A stretch of 64,000 nt of DNA from Thermohalobaculum sp039027855 (GCA_039027855.1 JBCCJI010000018.1:22348-86347), one strand, 5' to 3'; numbered from the stretch's first letter, positions 24,390-33,620 are shown. Notes: generated by a model not told the origin, from the sequence alone. A program made the numbers and translations.

Positions 24390-26762
24390 TCAGCGCTGCG
24401 AAATGATGATGTCGCGGACGGCAGCCCCAATAAGCTTGTCGCCTTCACCCACGTCATCGCAGTCGACCGCCGCAAGACGGCGGACATTCGAAGTCTCCAT
24501 ACGGCCCCGCGACGAACGCACCACTTCGAACTCGGGCCGGGCGAACGCGCCCGCGCCACAGGTCGATGCGAGGCGATCTTCATCGCGGCTCTCGTAGTCG
24601 AGATACATCTTCACCACGCCGGCCTGACCACCGCGGCGCACCCAGTGCGAATAGATCTGGATGCTGTCGCCCACGCCCTCGACGGGACGATAGACATACA
24701 TGAACCCGCCACCGCGCCGGCGCACGCTGCGGAAGTCGCGGCGCTGCTCGCGGTAGACATGACCGTCCTCACCCTCGGCGGCGCCGAACTCAAACGCATG
24801 CAGGTTGAGACTGATGGGCTGATCCCAGACCAGCGCCACACGCTCCAAGCGCTCGATGCCGTTGAAGGGCACGGTGAAATCCACGATCTCACCATCCGCG
24901 AATTCAAGCTCGGTCTCCGCGTTCGCCGCGAAACCATGCATCATTAGGCTGCCTCGGCCCGAACGGTCGATGGGCACGCCAAAGGTCATGTCGTGATAGG
25001 TGACCGTGGCGATACTGTCGGCGTGGCATGGCGATGTGATGCCCAGCTCGGTGTCCGCGGCAGGGCGCACATCCAGCGTGATGGACGGCGGCACGACGCA
25101 GGCCAGATCCTGGCTGGGCAGGCTCACCACCTCGAAGCTGTCGGTATCCTCCGCCGCTTCCTGGCTGAGCGACTGCTCCGCCGCGCCAAAAGACGGATCG
25201 GGCACGACGGTCTGCGTTCCGGGCGTGAGTGCACCCACGCGCACACCCTCATCCTCTGGGATCGATGCCGGCGCGGAAAGTGCCTCGGGCCCGGAGGTAT
25301 CGAGAAGCGGCAGAGACGCCATCATGTCGCGCACCGCCATGATGTCCCCGAGACCGGCGCTCGGCTCGGCAAAGGCCACCGCCTCGCCGCCAGTACTTTC
25401 GATGGCGCTGCCGAGATTCGCGCTCTCCGGGGAGGCGACGTCAGGGCCGTCCAGCTCCAAGCCCTCAACGCTCGTCGCGGTCGGGGCGAGCGCCTGGCTC
25501 GGTACATCAATCTGCGCAAGCGCGATGGTCGGCGTGGCGGCACGTGGTGCGATCGCACCAGGCGTCGCGGCGCGCGGCACAGCCGGCGCCGGGCTGTTCG
25601 AACTGGTCGCACCCGACACACCGCTGCCCGCGGACGGCGGGCGCAGAGACGATGCCAGCGCACCCGGCAGCACGGGGGAAGCCGGCTCAGCCGTCGCGAC
25701 CCTACCCGGCACCCCGGGCACACCCGGTGCGGCAGGGCGACCGACCCCACCGCCACCTGGCAGCGAGGGCGCGGCGGCGACCGTATTGCCACTCGGCGCC
25801 GAGGGCGCTGACGGGGCACCGATCGACGGGGCCCCCGTTCCGACCGAAGGCGGGCGCGGCACGCCGGCGCCGGGGCGTGACGGTGCTGCGGCAATCGTCA
25901 CGCCGCTGCCGCCGCCAAAGCTGGGTGCGGAGGGCGCGGTCAGACCACCAAGCGCCCGCGGCGCCGCCGGAGCGCCGCCACCCGGTACGGATGGCGCAAC
26001 GGCGACCGGTGCCGAGGCAACGCTCAACCCACTGCTCTCGCTATCGGCGCCACCAATGTTGGACCCGAAGGCACCGCCGCCCAGCACAGCCGCCGGAGCG
26101 GGCGCACCGGGCCTGCCGGCCCCTGGACGCGCGGGCTGCGGCGTGCCGGGGCGCGGCGCACTCGCCACGCGAGAAGGGCCAGTGTCGGCCGGAGAAGGCT
26201 CGGGCGCCTGCGATCCGGGCAGCACCATGCGCGGCAGCGCCGGTGCGCTCTGGCTGCCGGTGGTGGCTGCGCGCGGCAAGGCGGGCGCGACGGCGGTCGG
26301 TGCGGCAGGCTGAGGCGCCAGCGCGACGCTTTCGCGCGTCTGCACGGGCTCGGGTGCGTTGCGAATGCCGGTTGCGCCGCGCACCGTCACCGTGACAGCA
26401 GCAGGCGCGGTCTCGGTCGCTGCAAGCTTGTAGTCGAAACTCTGGGTGGCATCGCAATCGATTTCGGCGAGGAACTGCAGCGCATCGCCCTGCACGAAGA
26501 CGCGGCCACATCCGGGCTGCGACACGACCTCCAGCTGCTCGGCCGCATTGCGCGGCAGACCTGTGTCATTGGCGAGCACATCGATGCGGGTCAGGGTATC
26601 GGGCGCAACCTCGACGGCGTCCGGGCGCAGGGCCAGCGCCTCGGGCTCTTCATCGCCGCCCAAGTACTCCGACACCACGTCCTGCCGCTGGATCAGCGTA
26701 CCGATCGCCAGCATCAGCACGATGCCAGACAGGATCGAGATCATCCGGTCGTCTTTGAACAC
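24390..26762 (-). CDS. Large single-pass envelope protein with Pro/Ala/Gly linker
   Basis: 790 residues: a short N-tail, one membrane segment (about 7-24, ISILSGIVLMLAIGTLI), a cadherin/Ig-like repeat (about 45-125, with the motif RIDVLANDTG and two Cys, GCGRVF and IDCDAT), then about 300 residues rich in Pro, Ala, Gly and Ser (PSAPS, GVPGVPG runs). An acidic stretch and a beta-rich C-terminal domain (about 555-790) follow; the latter contains LDVRPAADTELGI, GSLMMHGFAANAETELEF and several Cys. It probably spans the periplasm from an inner-membrane anchor. GTG 26762 follows GAGGG by 9 nt; ATG 26744 is an alternative. It heads an operon with the PstS-OmpA fusion. Function unknown. Confidence 0.78.
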   Translation of the reverse strand: MFKDDRMISILSGIVLMLAIGTLIQRQDVVSEYLGGDEEPEALALRPDAVEVAPDTLTRIDVLANDTGLPRNAAEQLEVVSQPGCGRVFVQGDALQFLAEIDCDATQSFDYKLAATETAPAAVTVTVRGATGIRNAPEPVQTRESVALAPQPAAPTAVAPALPRAATTGSQSAPALPRMVLPGSQAPEPSPADTGPSRVASAPRPGTPQPARPGAGRPGAPAPAAVLGGGAFGSNIGGADSESSGLSVASAPVAVAPSVPGGGAPAAPRALGGLTAPSAPSFGGGSGVTIAAAPSRPGAGVPRPPSVGTGAPSIGAPSAPSAPSGNTVAAAPSLPGGGGVGRPAAPGVPGVPGRVATAEPASPVLPGALASSLRPPSAGSGVSGATSSNSPAPAVPRAATPGAIAPRAATPTIALAQIDVPSQALAPTATSVEGLELDGPDVASPESANLGSAIESTGGEAVAFAEPSAGLGDIMAVRDMMASLPLLDTSGPEALSAPASIPEDEGVRVGALTPGTQTVVPDPSFGAAEQSLSQEAAEDTDSFEVVSLPSQDLACVVPPSITLDVRPAADTELGITSPCHADSIATVTYHDMTFGVPIDRSGRGSLMMHGFAANAETELEFADGEIVDFTVPFNGIERLERVALVWDQPISLNLHAFEFGAAEGEDGHVYREQRRDFRSVRRRGGGFMYVYRPVEGVGDSIQIYSHWVRRGGQAGVVKMYLDYESRDEDRLASTCGAGAFARPEFEVVRSSRGRMETSNVRRLAAVDCDDVGEGDKLIGAAVRDIIISQR

Positions 26763-27606
26763 CGCAGACTACCCTCGTTACCGCGCAGCATGCCCTTTTC
26801 AGGGCTTCTACCGTTCCTAAACCGACACGCACCCGCCGGTAGTTCTCCACGCTCAACCCCTATTCAGGCTCGGAACGCTCGACGCTTTATTCACCTCGTC
26901 ACCGCGATGCTACCGTCGGATTACCCAATGACGGATCATGCTCGGATTCGGCCAACACCGCCAACCTGTCGAGGATTTTAGGCTTTTGCGTGGCGATAGG
27001 CTGGGGGCAGAGCGTGGTTGGCAGGGCCTGCAGCCCCATCCGGCACCCTCTCACCAGGGAATACCAGAACGTGCCGCTGATCGCCCGATGCACGCGCGGC
27101 GCGCATTCACGCCAGTCTCCTTGGATACCCGCGACTGTCACAGCGACCCTCAATACCGGCTTTTGAGCAATCCAAAAACGTCCTTCATATTGAACGCATT
27201 TAGTTTTTGCTCACTATGACGCGGCGCGCAAGTCAGTTTCAGCGCGGGACCTCTGGCTGACGCAGGCCATGACGCGCTCTCTCGTTCGGTAGCAAAACTA
27301 ACGCTCTCCAGCATGAGGGGCCGACGCCCACGGACCGGAACGACCGGCGATGACAAGGGCGAACGCCAACGCGTTGGTTGCGGACCCTGTCACGCTTCTT
27401 GCCAGCCAGCGCCTGGCGAATGTGGCGAGTGAACGGCAAAGGGTCCCATGGCGGCAGCCGCAAATTGCCTGACATCGCGACACCCGTCCCGTCACGGTGC
27501 AGGGTTGTGCGCACACCCTCACGGCGTCTGGCGTCTCGACGCATCGGGCAACCAAGGTGCCCAAGCAGGCGCGCCATGCGCTCTAAGCGCTCGGGGCGCC
27601 GCGGCC
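26763..27606. other. Gene-free stretch of about 850 bp with an AT-rich patch
   Basis: No reading frame here encodes recognisable protein. An AT-rich patch at about 27155-27225 stands out from the GC-rich surroundings. It holds an inverted repeat TGAGCAA (27164-27170) / TTGCTCA (27207-27213). It also holds a possible plus-strand promoter, TTGAAC (27190-27195) with TATGAC (27215-27220, spacer 19), with no gene downstream on that strand until 28168. The promoter of the minus-strand envelope operon should also lie in this interval. A small RNA is conceivable but unsupported. Confidence 0.4.
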
Positions 27607-27637
27607 CGCCCCATCGCTCATGCAGAGCGACGGGGCG
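27607..27637 (-). terminator. Candidate terminator of the DUF2853 gene
   Basis: CGCCCC-A-TCGCTC (27607-27619), loop ATGCA, GAGCGA-C-GGGGCG (27625-27637). Read as minus-strand RNA the single mismatch becomes a G-U pair, giving a continuous 13-bp stem 14 bp past the stop of the gene at 27652. There is no U-tract after it. Confidence 0.5.
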
Positions 27638-27651
27638 CTCGGTTTGGCAAG

Positions 27652-27993
27652 TCAGCCGTAGACGGCTTCCTTTCCGAAATGCTTGCAGAGCATATAGTAA
27701 ATGACGGCCCGGTACTTATTCCGCTCCGACTTCCCATAGGTCTCGATCACCTTGCCGATGGCCTCATCCAGTGCCGGGCTGTCGGCGAGGCCAAGCTTCT
27801 TCATCAGGTAGTTCTTTTTCACCGTCTCGAGCTCCTTCGGCTGAGACGACGCAACGGTGGCGCTGTCGGCATCATAAATGGCCGGCCCGCAACCGATGGT
27901 GACCTTCTTGAGAAGTTCCATGTCCGGCTCCATGCCGCACTTGTCTTTCAAATCCTCAGCGTATTTCGCGATCAGGTCGTCTCGCTTGCTCAT
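27652..27993 (-). CDS. DUF2853-family protein
   Basis: 113-residue soluble, largely helical protein of the DUF2853 family (function unknown). It begins MSKRDDLIAKYAEDLKDKCG and contains LKKVTIGCGPAIYDADSATV, the TVKKNYLMKKLGL segment and a C-terminus RAVIYYMLCKHFGKEAVYG that fits the family. ATG 27993 is used because GAGGGA lies about 7 nt upstream and the family starts here; the frame runs to 28098 without conservation. It diverges from the DUF2235 gene and is followed by a strong stem at 27607-27637. Confidence 0.85.
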   Translation of the reverse strand: MSKRDDLIAKYAEDLKDKCGMEPDMELLKKVTIGCGPAIYDADSATVASSQPKELETVKKNYLMKKLGLADSPALDEAIGKVIETYGKSERNKYRAVIYYMLCKHFGKEAVYG

Positions 27994-28167
27994 GCTTGTC
28001 CCTCGCCTTTTGGCGGAACGGAGCCTACCCCCGTCCGCGGCGGGAGCCTCGACGAGCCGTAGCGTCATCGCAAGGGAAAGTTGCGCATCACTCCTCACAC
28101 GCGACCAATGCAGAAGTGAAGTGTATGCCGCCGAAGCCTCACAATATGAGCGTGAGGGAGACGATGC

Positions 28168-29229
28168 ATGCAGGTGAGCGAAAAAGAACCGCGTAACGAG
28201 ACCGCAACCGGGCGGGCGCGGCGCGTGCTCGTCTTCGTCTGCGACGGCACGCTGTCCTCAACCGAGGTGGGCCGCAGAAGCAACGCCGGTCGCCTTGCAG
28301 CCCTCCTCGCCGAAGCAGGGCACCCGGAGCAGCTGGTGCGCTATCACCCCGGCATCCAGGGCGGCGGCATGGTGCGCTGGGTGAATGCGGCACTCGGCCG
28401 AACGATCGATTGTGGCATCGCCGATGGCTACGAGTTCCTGTCACGCCACTGGAAGCCGGGCGACGTGATCGGCCTCTTCGGCTACTCGCGCGGCGCCTAT
28501 GCCGTCAGATCGCTCGCCGGTCTCATCGGGCGCCTTGGGTTGTTGCGCCCAGAGGCGACGACACCCGAGCGCGTCGAGACGGCGATGGCGCATTACCGCG
28601 GCCGGCTCGGCGCGCGGCGCGACGCGGTGGATGCCGCAGCCGTCTTTTCAGGCGCCTTCTGCCAGTCTCGGGTCCCGATCGAGGTGCTGGGGGTTTGGGA
28701 TACGGTGCGCGCGCTCGGCCTGCCGGTGCCCTGGCTCCAGCATCTGATGCCCGACGAGATGCGCTTTCATGACGATGCGCTGGGGCCGCATATCCGGCAC
28801 GGTTACCACGCGCTGGCCCATGATGAGGATCGGGTGTTGTTCGAGCCGGTACTCTGGCAACGCTCAGCCCATTGGGCAGGGCGGCTAGAGCAATGCTGGT
28901 TCCCGGGCGGGCATGGTGATGTCGGTGGCGAGATCCGCGGCGAGCCACAGGCCCGCGGGCTGTCGAACATCGCGTTGAACTGGATGCTGCGCCGGGCCGA
29001 GAGCCACGGCCTGCACTTGCCCGAGGATTGGGAGAGCCGGTTTCCCGAAGACCCGCTCGCCCCGTCCAGCAGCGGCAGGACCCTGATGTCACGCCTCTAC
29101 TGGCGCGGCCCCGCCAGGGATGTGGGCCTCGGCGACGGCGAGGTCTTGCACCTCAGCCTGCGCACCCGGGCAATCGGGCGAAGCGAGGAGAGCGCCCAGC
29201 CGACGCTCGACGGCCTGCCCGCGCAGTAA
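28168..29229 (+). CDS. DUF2235 alpha/beta-hydrolase
   Basis: 353-residue protein of the DUF2235 family, alpha/beta hydrolases related to type VI secretion phospholipase effectors (Tle) and to predicted lipases. Visible features are VLVFVCDGTLSS near residue 21, the nucleophile elbow LFGYSRGAYA with Ser107, VLGVWDTVRALG, RHGYHALAHDED and a C-terminal CWFPGGHGDVGGEI that supplies the likely His. There is no signal peptide and no VgrG, PAAR or other T6SS gene in the window, so a housekeeping cytoplasmic role is as likely as an effector role. It converges with secA, leaving 13 bp. Confidence 0.85.
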   Translation: MQVSEKEPRNETATGRARRVLVFVCDGTLSSTEVGRRSNAGRLAALLAEAGHPEQLVRYHPGIQGGGMVRWVNAALGRTIDCGIADGYEFLSRHWKPGDVIGLFGYSRGAYAVRSLAGLIGRLGLLRPEATTPERVETAMAHYRGRLGARRDAVDAAAVFSGAFCQSRVPIEVLGVWDTVRALGLPVPWLQHLMPDEMRFHDDALGPHIRHGYHALAHDEDRVLFEPVLWQRSAHWAGRLEQCWFPGGHGDVGGEIRGEPQARGLSNIALNWMLRRAESHGLHLPEDWESRFPEDPLAPSSSGRTLMSRLYWRGPARDVGLGDGEVLHLSLRTRAIGRSEESAQPTLDGLPAQ

Positions 29230-29242
29230 GCGAGGCTGCCGA

Positions 29243-32167
29243 TCAGCCCACCATCCCGTGGCAGTGCTTGAACTTCTTGCCCGAGCCGCAGGGGCACGGT
29301 GCATTGCGCCCGATCTTACCGAAGGGGTTGTCGTTGTCCGGGGTGCCGGGCGGCGGTTCGGGCAGCGCGTCGGGCGCCTTGTTCACCGGCATCGCCCGCT
29401 CGGCATCCGTACTCGGCGGGGCCAGCCCAGCGCCACCGCCGGTCGACAGGCCCGCCGCCTGAGCCCGCAGCCGCGCCTCCGCCTCGGCGATCGCGCGCTC
29501 ACGCTCGGCCTGTTCTTCGGCGGTCATCAGGCGGAGCGAGCTGAGCTGGCGGGTTACGTCGCGGCGAAGGCGCGTGAGCAGGCTTTCGAACAGCTGAAAC
29601 GCCTCGGATTTATACTCGTTGAGCGGATCGCGCTGAGCGTAGCCGCGCAGACCGATGACGGAGCGAAGCTGGTCGAGCTGCACCAGATGTTCGCGCCAGT
29701 GATGGTCGAGGATCTGCAGCAGGACCTGCTTTTCCACCTGGCGCATATTCTCGACGCCGACCGCGGTCTCCTTCTCGGCATACATTGCGTCCGAGGTATC
29801 TGTCAGGCGCTCCAGCAGCACCTCGTCATCGACACCCTCTTCCTCGGCCCAGGCTTTCACCGGGATCTCGACGCGCATCACGTCGACGATCTCGTCCTCC
29901 AGCGCCTGGGTGTCCCACTCGCCGGCATAGGCGCGTTTCGGGACATGCTTGGTGATCGCGTCCTCGATCACGCTGTGGCGCATGTCGGTGACCGTCTCGC
30001 TCAGATCCTCGGTCTCCATGATATCGCGGCGCTGCTCGAAGATCGTCTTGCGCTGTTCGTTCATCACGTCGTCGAACTTGAGCAGGTTCTTGCGGATGTC
30101 GAAGTTGCGCGCCTCGACCTTGCCCTGGGCATTTGCGATCGACTTGTTGACCCAGGTGTGGACGATGGCCTCACCCTGCTCAAGGCCCAGCTTTTGCAAC
30201 ATGCTGTCGAGCCGCTCGGACCCGAAGATGCGCATCAGGTCGTCCTGCAGCGACAGGTAGAAGGTCGAGCGGCCGGGATCGCCCTGCCGGCCGGAACGGC
30301 CGCGGAGCTGGTTATCGATGCGCCGGCTCTCATGCCGTTCGGTGCCGAGCACCCAAAGACCGCCGGCCTCCAGCGCCCGGGCCTTGTCGGCCTCCACCTG
30401 CGCGGCGACCTCGGCCACGATGGTTTCATGACGGCTGGTGTCGGGTTCATGCGCGACCGCTTCCGCTGCTAGCAGTTCGACGCTGCCACCCAGTTTGATG
30501 TCGGTCCCGCGACCCGCCATGTTGGTCGCGATGGTGATCGCGCCCGGCCGGCCGGCCTGGGCGACGATCTGCGCCTCCTGCTCGTGATAGCGGGCGTTCA
30601 GCACGCTATGCGGGACCCCACCCTTCTGGCCAAGCTCATGCAGGAACGGGACCAGGGCCTTCAGGTAGTCGATGCGCTCGGCATACGCCTCACGCTGCTT
30701 CGGCTTCAACTCGGCGATTTCGGCGAGTTCCTGCTCGTGGCGCTTCGCGATGCTTTTCAGCGTCTTGGGCGACTTGAGAAGCGCCGAGAGCGCTTCGGAC
30801 TTCTCGATCGACACCGTGCCGACCAGGACGGGCTGGCCCCGGCGCACGGCATCGGCAATGGCCTCGACGATGGCGTCGTTCTTCTCCTCGGCCGTGCGAT
30901 ACACCTGATCGTGATCGTCGATGCGGGCGACCGGCAGGTTGGTCGGCACCTCGACGCATTCAAGGCCGTAGATCGAGGCGAATTCCTCAGCTTCGGTCAG
31001 GGCCGTACCGGTCATCCCGGCGAGCTTGTCGTAGAGGCGGAAGTAATTCTGGAAGGTGACCGAGGCCATGGTCTGGTTCTCGGGCTGGATCTGTACCTTC
31101 TCCTTGGCCTCGACCGCCTGATGCTGACCATCGCCCCAGCGCCGGCCCTCCATCATGCGGCCGGTGAACTCGTCGATGATGATCACCTTGCCCTGCTTCA
31201 CGATGTAGTCGCGGTCGCGCTGGAAGATCTTATGCGCAGCAAGGGACTTATTCATGTGGTGCAGGAGGCTGATCGAGGCCGGATCGTACAGCGATCCATC
31301 GGCCGGCAGATGACCCGCGGCGCGCAGGATCTCCTCGGCCTTCTCGTTGCCTTCGTCGGTCAGCACGCAGGTGCGCGCCTTCTCGTCAAGCTCGTAATGC
31401 TCTTCCGACAGCTGCGGCACCACGGCATCAGCGGCGAAATAGAGCTCGCTCTTGTCCTCGACCGGGCCCGAGATGATCAGCGGCGTGCGCGCCTCGTCGA
31501 TCAGGATGCTGTCGACCTCGTCCACGATGGCAAAGGCATGATCCCGTTGGGTCATGTCCTCCAGCCGGAACTTCATGTTGTCGCGCAGATAGTCGAAGCC
31601 GAGCTCGTTATTGGTCGCGTAGGTGATGTCGCAGGCATAGGCCTCGCGCCGGGCGATGTCGTCGATGCCGGGCACGATCACGCCGGTGGTGAGACCCAGA
31701 AAGCCGTAGACACGGCCCATCCACTCGGCATCGCGGCGGGCGAGATAGTCGTTCACGGTCACGACATGGACGCCGCGCCCCGTCAGCGCGTTCAGGTAGG
31801 CAGGCATGGTGGCGACCAGCGTCTTGCCCTCGCCCGTCTTCATTTCGCTGATCTGGCCGCGGTGCAGGACGATGCCGCCCATCAATTGTACGTCAAATGG
31901 GCGCAGCCCGAGCGCGCGCTTCGCGGCCTCCCGCGCGGTCGCAAACGCTTCGGGCAAAAGATCGTCCAGCGTCTCGCCCGCGGCGTGACGTGCCTTGAGC
32001 TTGTCGGTCTGGCCGCGGATATCGTCATCCGACAGCGCCGAAATCTCCGGCTCCAGCGCGTTGATCTGGGCGATCATGCTCTGCATCGCCTTGACCTTGC
32101 GGTCATTTGTGCTGCCGAAGATCCGGCGCGCGATGCCGCCGAGACCGAAGGCCGACTTTCCTGCCAT
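29243..32167 (-). CDS. secA: Preprotein translocase ATPase SecA
   Basis: Motor ATPase of the Sec pathway, docking on SecYEG and pushing preproteins across the inner membrane. Walker A is EMKTGEGKTLVA and the DEAD-like box is IVDEVDSILIDEARTPLI. NBD2 has TIATNMAGRGTDIKLGG and QLRGRSGRQGDPG. A Pro/Gly-rich tail ends in the zinc motif CPCGSGKKFKHCHG. ATG 32167 follows GGGGAG and begins the usual MAGKSAFG region. At 974 residues it is longer than the common length of about 900: about 50 extra residues (roughly 464-516, Lys/Glu/Leu-rich) lie between SIEKSEALSALLK and GVPHSVLNARYHE, where E. coli SecA has none. The open frame continues upstream to 32398, but that part is leader. Confidence 0.96.
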   Translation of the reverse strand: MAGKSAFGLGGIARRIFGSTNDRKVKAMQSMIAQINALEPEISALSDDDIRGQTDKLKARHAAGETLDDLLPEAFATAREAAKRALGLRPFDVQLMGGIVLHRGQISEMKTGEGKTLVATMPAYLNALTGRGVHVVTVNDYLARRDAEWMGRVYGFLGLTTGVIVPGIDDIARREAYACDITYATNNELGFDYLRDNMKFRLEDMTQRDHAFAIVDEVDSILIDEARTPLIISGPVEDKSELYFAADAVVPQLSEEHYELDEKARTCVLTDEGNEKAEEILRAAGHLPADGSLYDPASISLLHHMNKSLAAHKIFQRDRDYIVKQGKVIIIDEFTGRMMEGRRWGDGQHQAVEAKEKVQIQPENQTMASVTFQNYFRLYDKLAGMTGTALTEAEEFASIYGLECVEVPTNLPVARIDDHDQVYRTAEEKNDAIVEAIADAVRRGQPVLVGTVSIEKSEALSALLKSPKTLKSIAKRHEQELAEIAELKPKQREAYAERIDYLKALVPFLHELGQKGGVPHSVLNARYHEQEAQIVAQAGRPGAITIATNMAGRGTDIKLGGSVELLAAEAVAHEPDTSRHETIVAEVAAQVEADKARALEAGGLWVLGTERHESRRIDNQLRGRSGRQGDPGRSTFYLSLQDDLMRIFGSERLDSMLQKLGLEQGEAIVHTWVNKSIANAQGKVEARNFDIRKNLLKFDDVMNEQRKTIFEQRRDIMETEDLSETVTDMRHSVIEDAITKHVPKRAYAGEWDTQALEDEIVDVMRVEIPVKAWAEEEGVDDEVLLERLTDTSDAMYAEKETAVGVENMRQVEKQVLLQILDHHWREHLVQLDQLRSVIGLRGYAQRDPLNEYKSEAFQLFESLLTRLRRDVTRQLSSLRLMTAEEQAERERAIAEAEARLRAQAAGLSTGGGAGLAPPSTDAERAMPVNKAPDALPEPPPGTPDNDNPFGKIGRNAPCPCGSGKKFKHCHGMVG

Positions 32168-32395
32168 GCGCTGTCGCTCCCCGGGCCCGCCCGCCTGTCG
32201 CCTGGCGCGCCCATCGTCATGCTGGCCCCGAGCGGGCATCGGGCCCGCCCCCGTGGCGCCCCCGGAATGCGCCCCCAGCCCGTGGCTGACGGCTACCACG
32301 GCGCTTGCCCCGTTGCACCCCGAGCCGCTACAGACGCGCTCGGTCTGCGGGGCGACGACAGGGGCACACCGCGGGCTCGTATCCGGGCGTCCCTG

Positions 32396-32424
32396 CATCT
32401 ATTTGCGACCCCAACAGCTGTCAA
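32396..32424 (-). promoter_or_regulatory. Candidate secA promoter
   Basis: On the minus strand TTGACA (32424-32419), a 17-bp spacer and TAGATG (32401-32396): a near-consensus sigma-70 promoter. The transcript would start near 32389 and have a leader of about 220 nt before the secA ATG. The 32168-32498 gap also separates secA from the divergent parvulin gene; I saw no equally good plus-strand promoter. Confidence 0.6.
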
Positions 32425-32498
32425 CGCGACGGCTTTGGGCCGGTGCCCGGTTGAGAAGAGACGACGACCGAATGACAGGCAGACGCGAGGAGTTCGCC

Positions 32499-33482
32499 GT
32501 GACCGACGCCACCATCCGCGAGAGGGCCGTGCTGGCCGGTATCGCCGCGCCGCTGGCCTTCGTGCTGGCGCTCAGCATCGCGCTGCCCGCGCTTGCCCAG
32601 GACACGACCGAGGACAGCGCCACCGAGGCACCGGCAGCTGAAGCAGATGCCACCGAAGAGGCGGCACCCGAGCCGATCCCGCTCGAGGAAGTCACGCTCG
32701 ATCTCCCCGTTGCCACCATCGACGGCGAGGATCTGAGCTTTGGCGAGGTGCTGATGCTGCGCCAGGGTCTGCCCGACCAGTATCAGCAGCTGCCCGACGA
32801 GATCCTGACCCGCGGCCTGATCGAGCAGCTGATCGACCAGAAACTGCTGGCCAAGAAGGCTGAGGAAGCCGGTATCGACCAGGCCGCGTCGGTCGATTAT
32901 GCGCTCCGCAACAACCGCCGCTCGGTGCTCGCCGAGGCTTACCTGCGCGCCGAGGTCGAGGCGCGCGTGACCGAGGCGGCGGTGCGCGCGATCTATGACG
33001 AAGAGATCGCTGCGGCGGAGCCCGTCACGGAAGTGCAGGCCAGCCACATCCTGGTGGAGACCGAGGAGGCCGCGCAGGCCCTGATCGACGAGCTGGAGGG
33101 CGGCGCCGAATTCGCAGCGCTCGCGGCCGAGCATGGCACCGACGGCACGGCTCAGCGGGGCGGCGATCTCGGGTTCTTTGCCCGCGAGGAAATGGTGCCC
33201 CCCTTTGCCGAGGCCGCCTTCGCGCTGGAGACCGGGGCGCTGGGTGGCCCCGTCGAGACACAGTTTGGCTGGCACGTGATTCTGAAGACGGGCGAGCGTG
33301 ATCGCGCCAAGCCGACCTTCGAGGAGCTTGCCCCGCAGATCGTCCGCCAGCTGCAGCAGGAGACGCAGCGCGAAGTGATCACCGAACTGCGCGAGGCGGC
33401 GGAGGTCGTCATGAGCGAACCGGGTGTCGCGCCGGGTGCTATCCGCAACGACGCGCTCTTCGATGACGCAGGCGGCCAATAA
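32499..33482 (+). CDS. Exported PpiC-type (parvulin) peptidyl-prolyl isomerase
   Basis: 327-residue periplasmic folding factor. A signal peptide (core PLAFVLALSIALPALAQ) is followed by an Asp/Glu/Ala-rich linker (about 32-65), a SurA-like N-terminal helical part (VATIDGEDLSFGEVLMLRQ, LIEQLIDQKLLAKKAEEAG) and one parvulin domain (about 185-275) with QASHILVETEEAAQALI, GGDLGFFAREEMVPPFAEAAF and FGWHVILKTGE. GTG 32499 is preferred since GAGGAG lies 6 nt upstream; ATG 32472 is in frame and would lengthen the n-region. The gene diverges from secA, a pairing that suits a protein-export module. argJ follows 138 bp later. Confidence 0.88.
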   Translation: MTDATIRERAVLAGIAAPLAFVLALSIALPALAQDTTEDSATEAPAAEADATEEAAPEPIPLEEVTLDLPVATIDGEDLSFGEVLMLRQGLPDQYQQLPDEILTRGLIEQLIDQKLLAKKAEEAGIDQAASVDYALRNNRRSVLAEAYLRAEVEARVTEAAVRAIYDEEIAAAEPVTEVQASHILVETEEAAQALIDELEGGAEFAALAAEHGTDGTAQRGGDLGFFAREEMVPPFAEAAFALETGALGGPVETQFGWHVILKTGERDRAKPTFEELAPQIVRQLQQETQREVITELREAAEVVMSEPGVAPGAIRNDALFDDAGGQ

Positions 33483-33620
33483 GGCTTGACCCCTCCGTGA
33501 TGCGGCGGCATCGCGAATGACACGAAAACATGACCGCGCCAGGTGGTTGTTCGGCGCGGTCCTCTGCCGGTCAGCATGATCGGTGGAGGTGTCAGTGTCA
33601 CCGAGCGGGGCAGCGCGGCC

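Noticed and set aside
25640..26120. Proline/alanine/glycine runs as a tandem DNA repeat
   Set aside because: Short peptide patterns recur (PSAPS, GVPG), but the DNA shows no regular repeat unit, so it was treated as a low-complexity linker and not as a repeat array.
25000..26313. Long plus-strand frames opposite the Pro/Ala/Gly linker
   Set aside because: They mirror the GC-rich linker codons; a Gly/Ala/Pro composition in the antisense frame is expected and not evidence of a gene.
30584..32641. A 685-codon plus-strand open frame opposite secA
   Set aside because: Antisense of secA; no motif.
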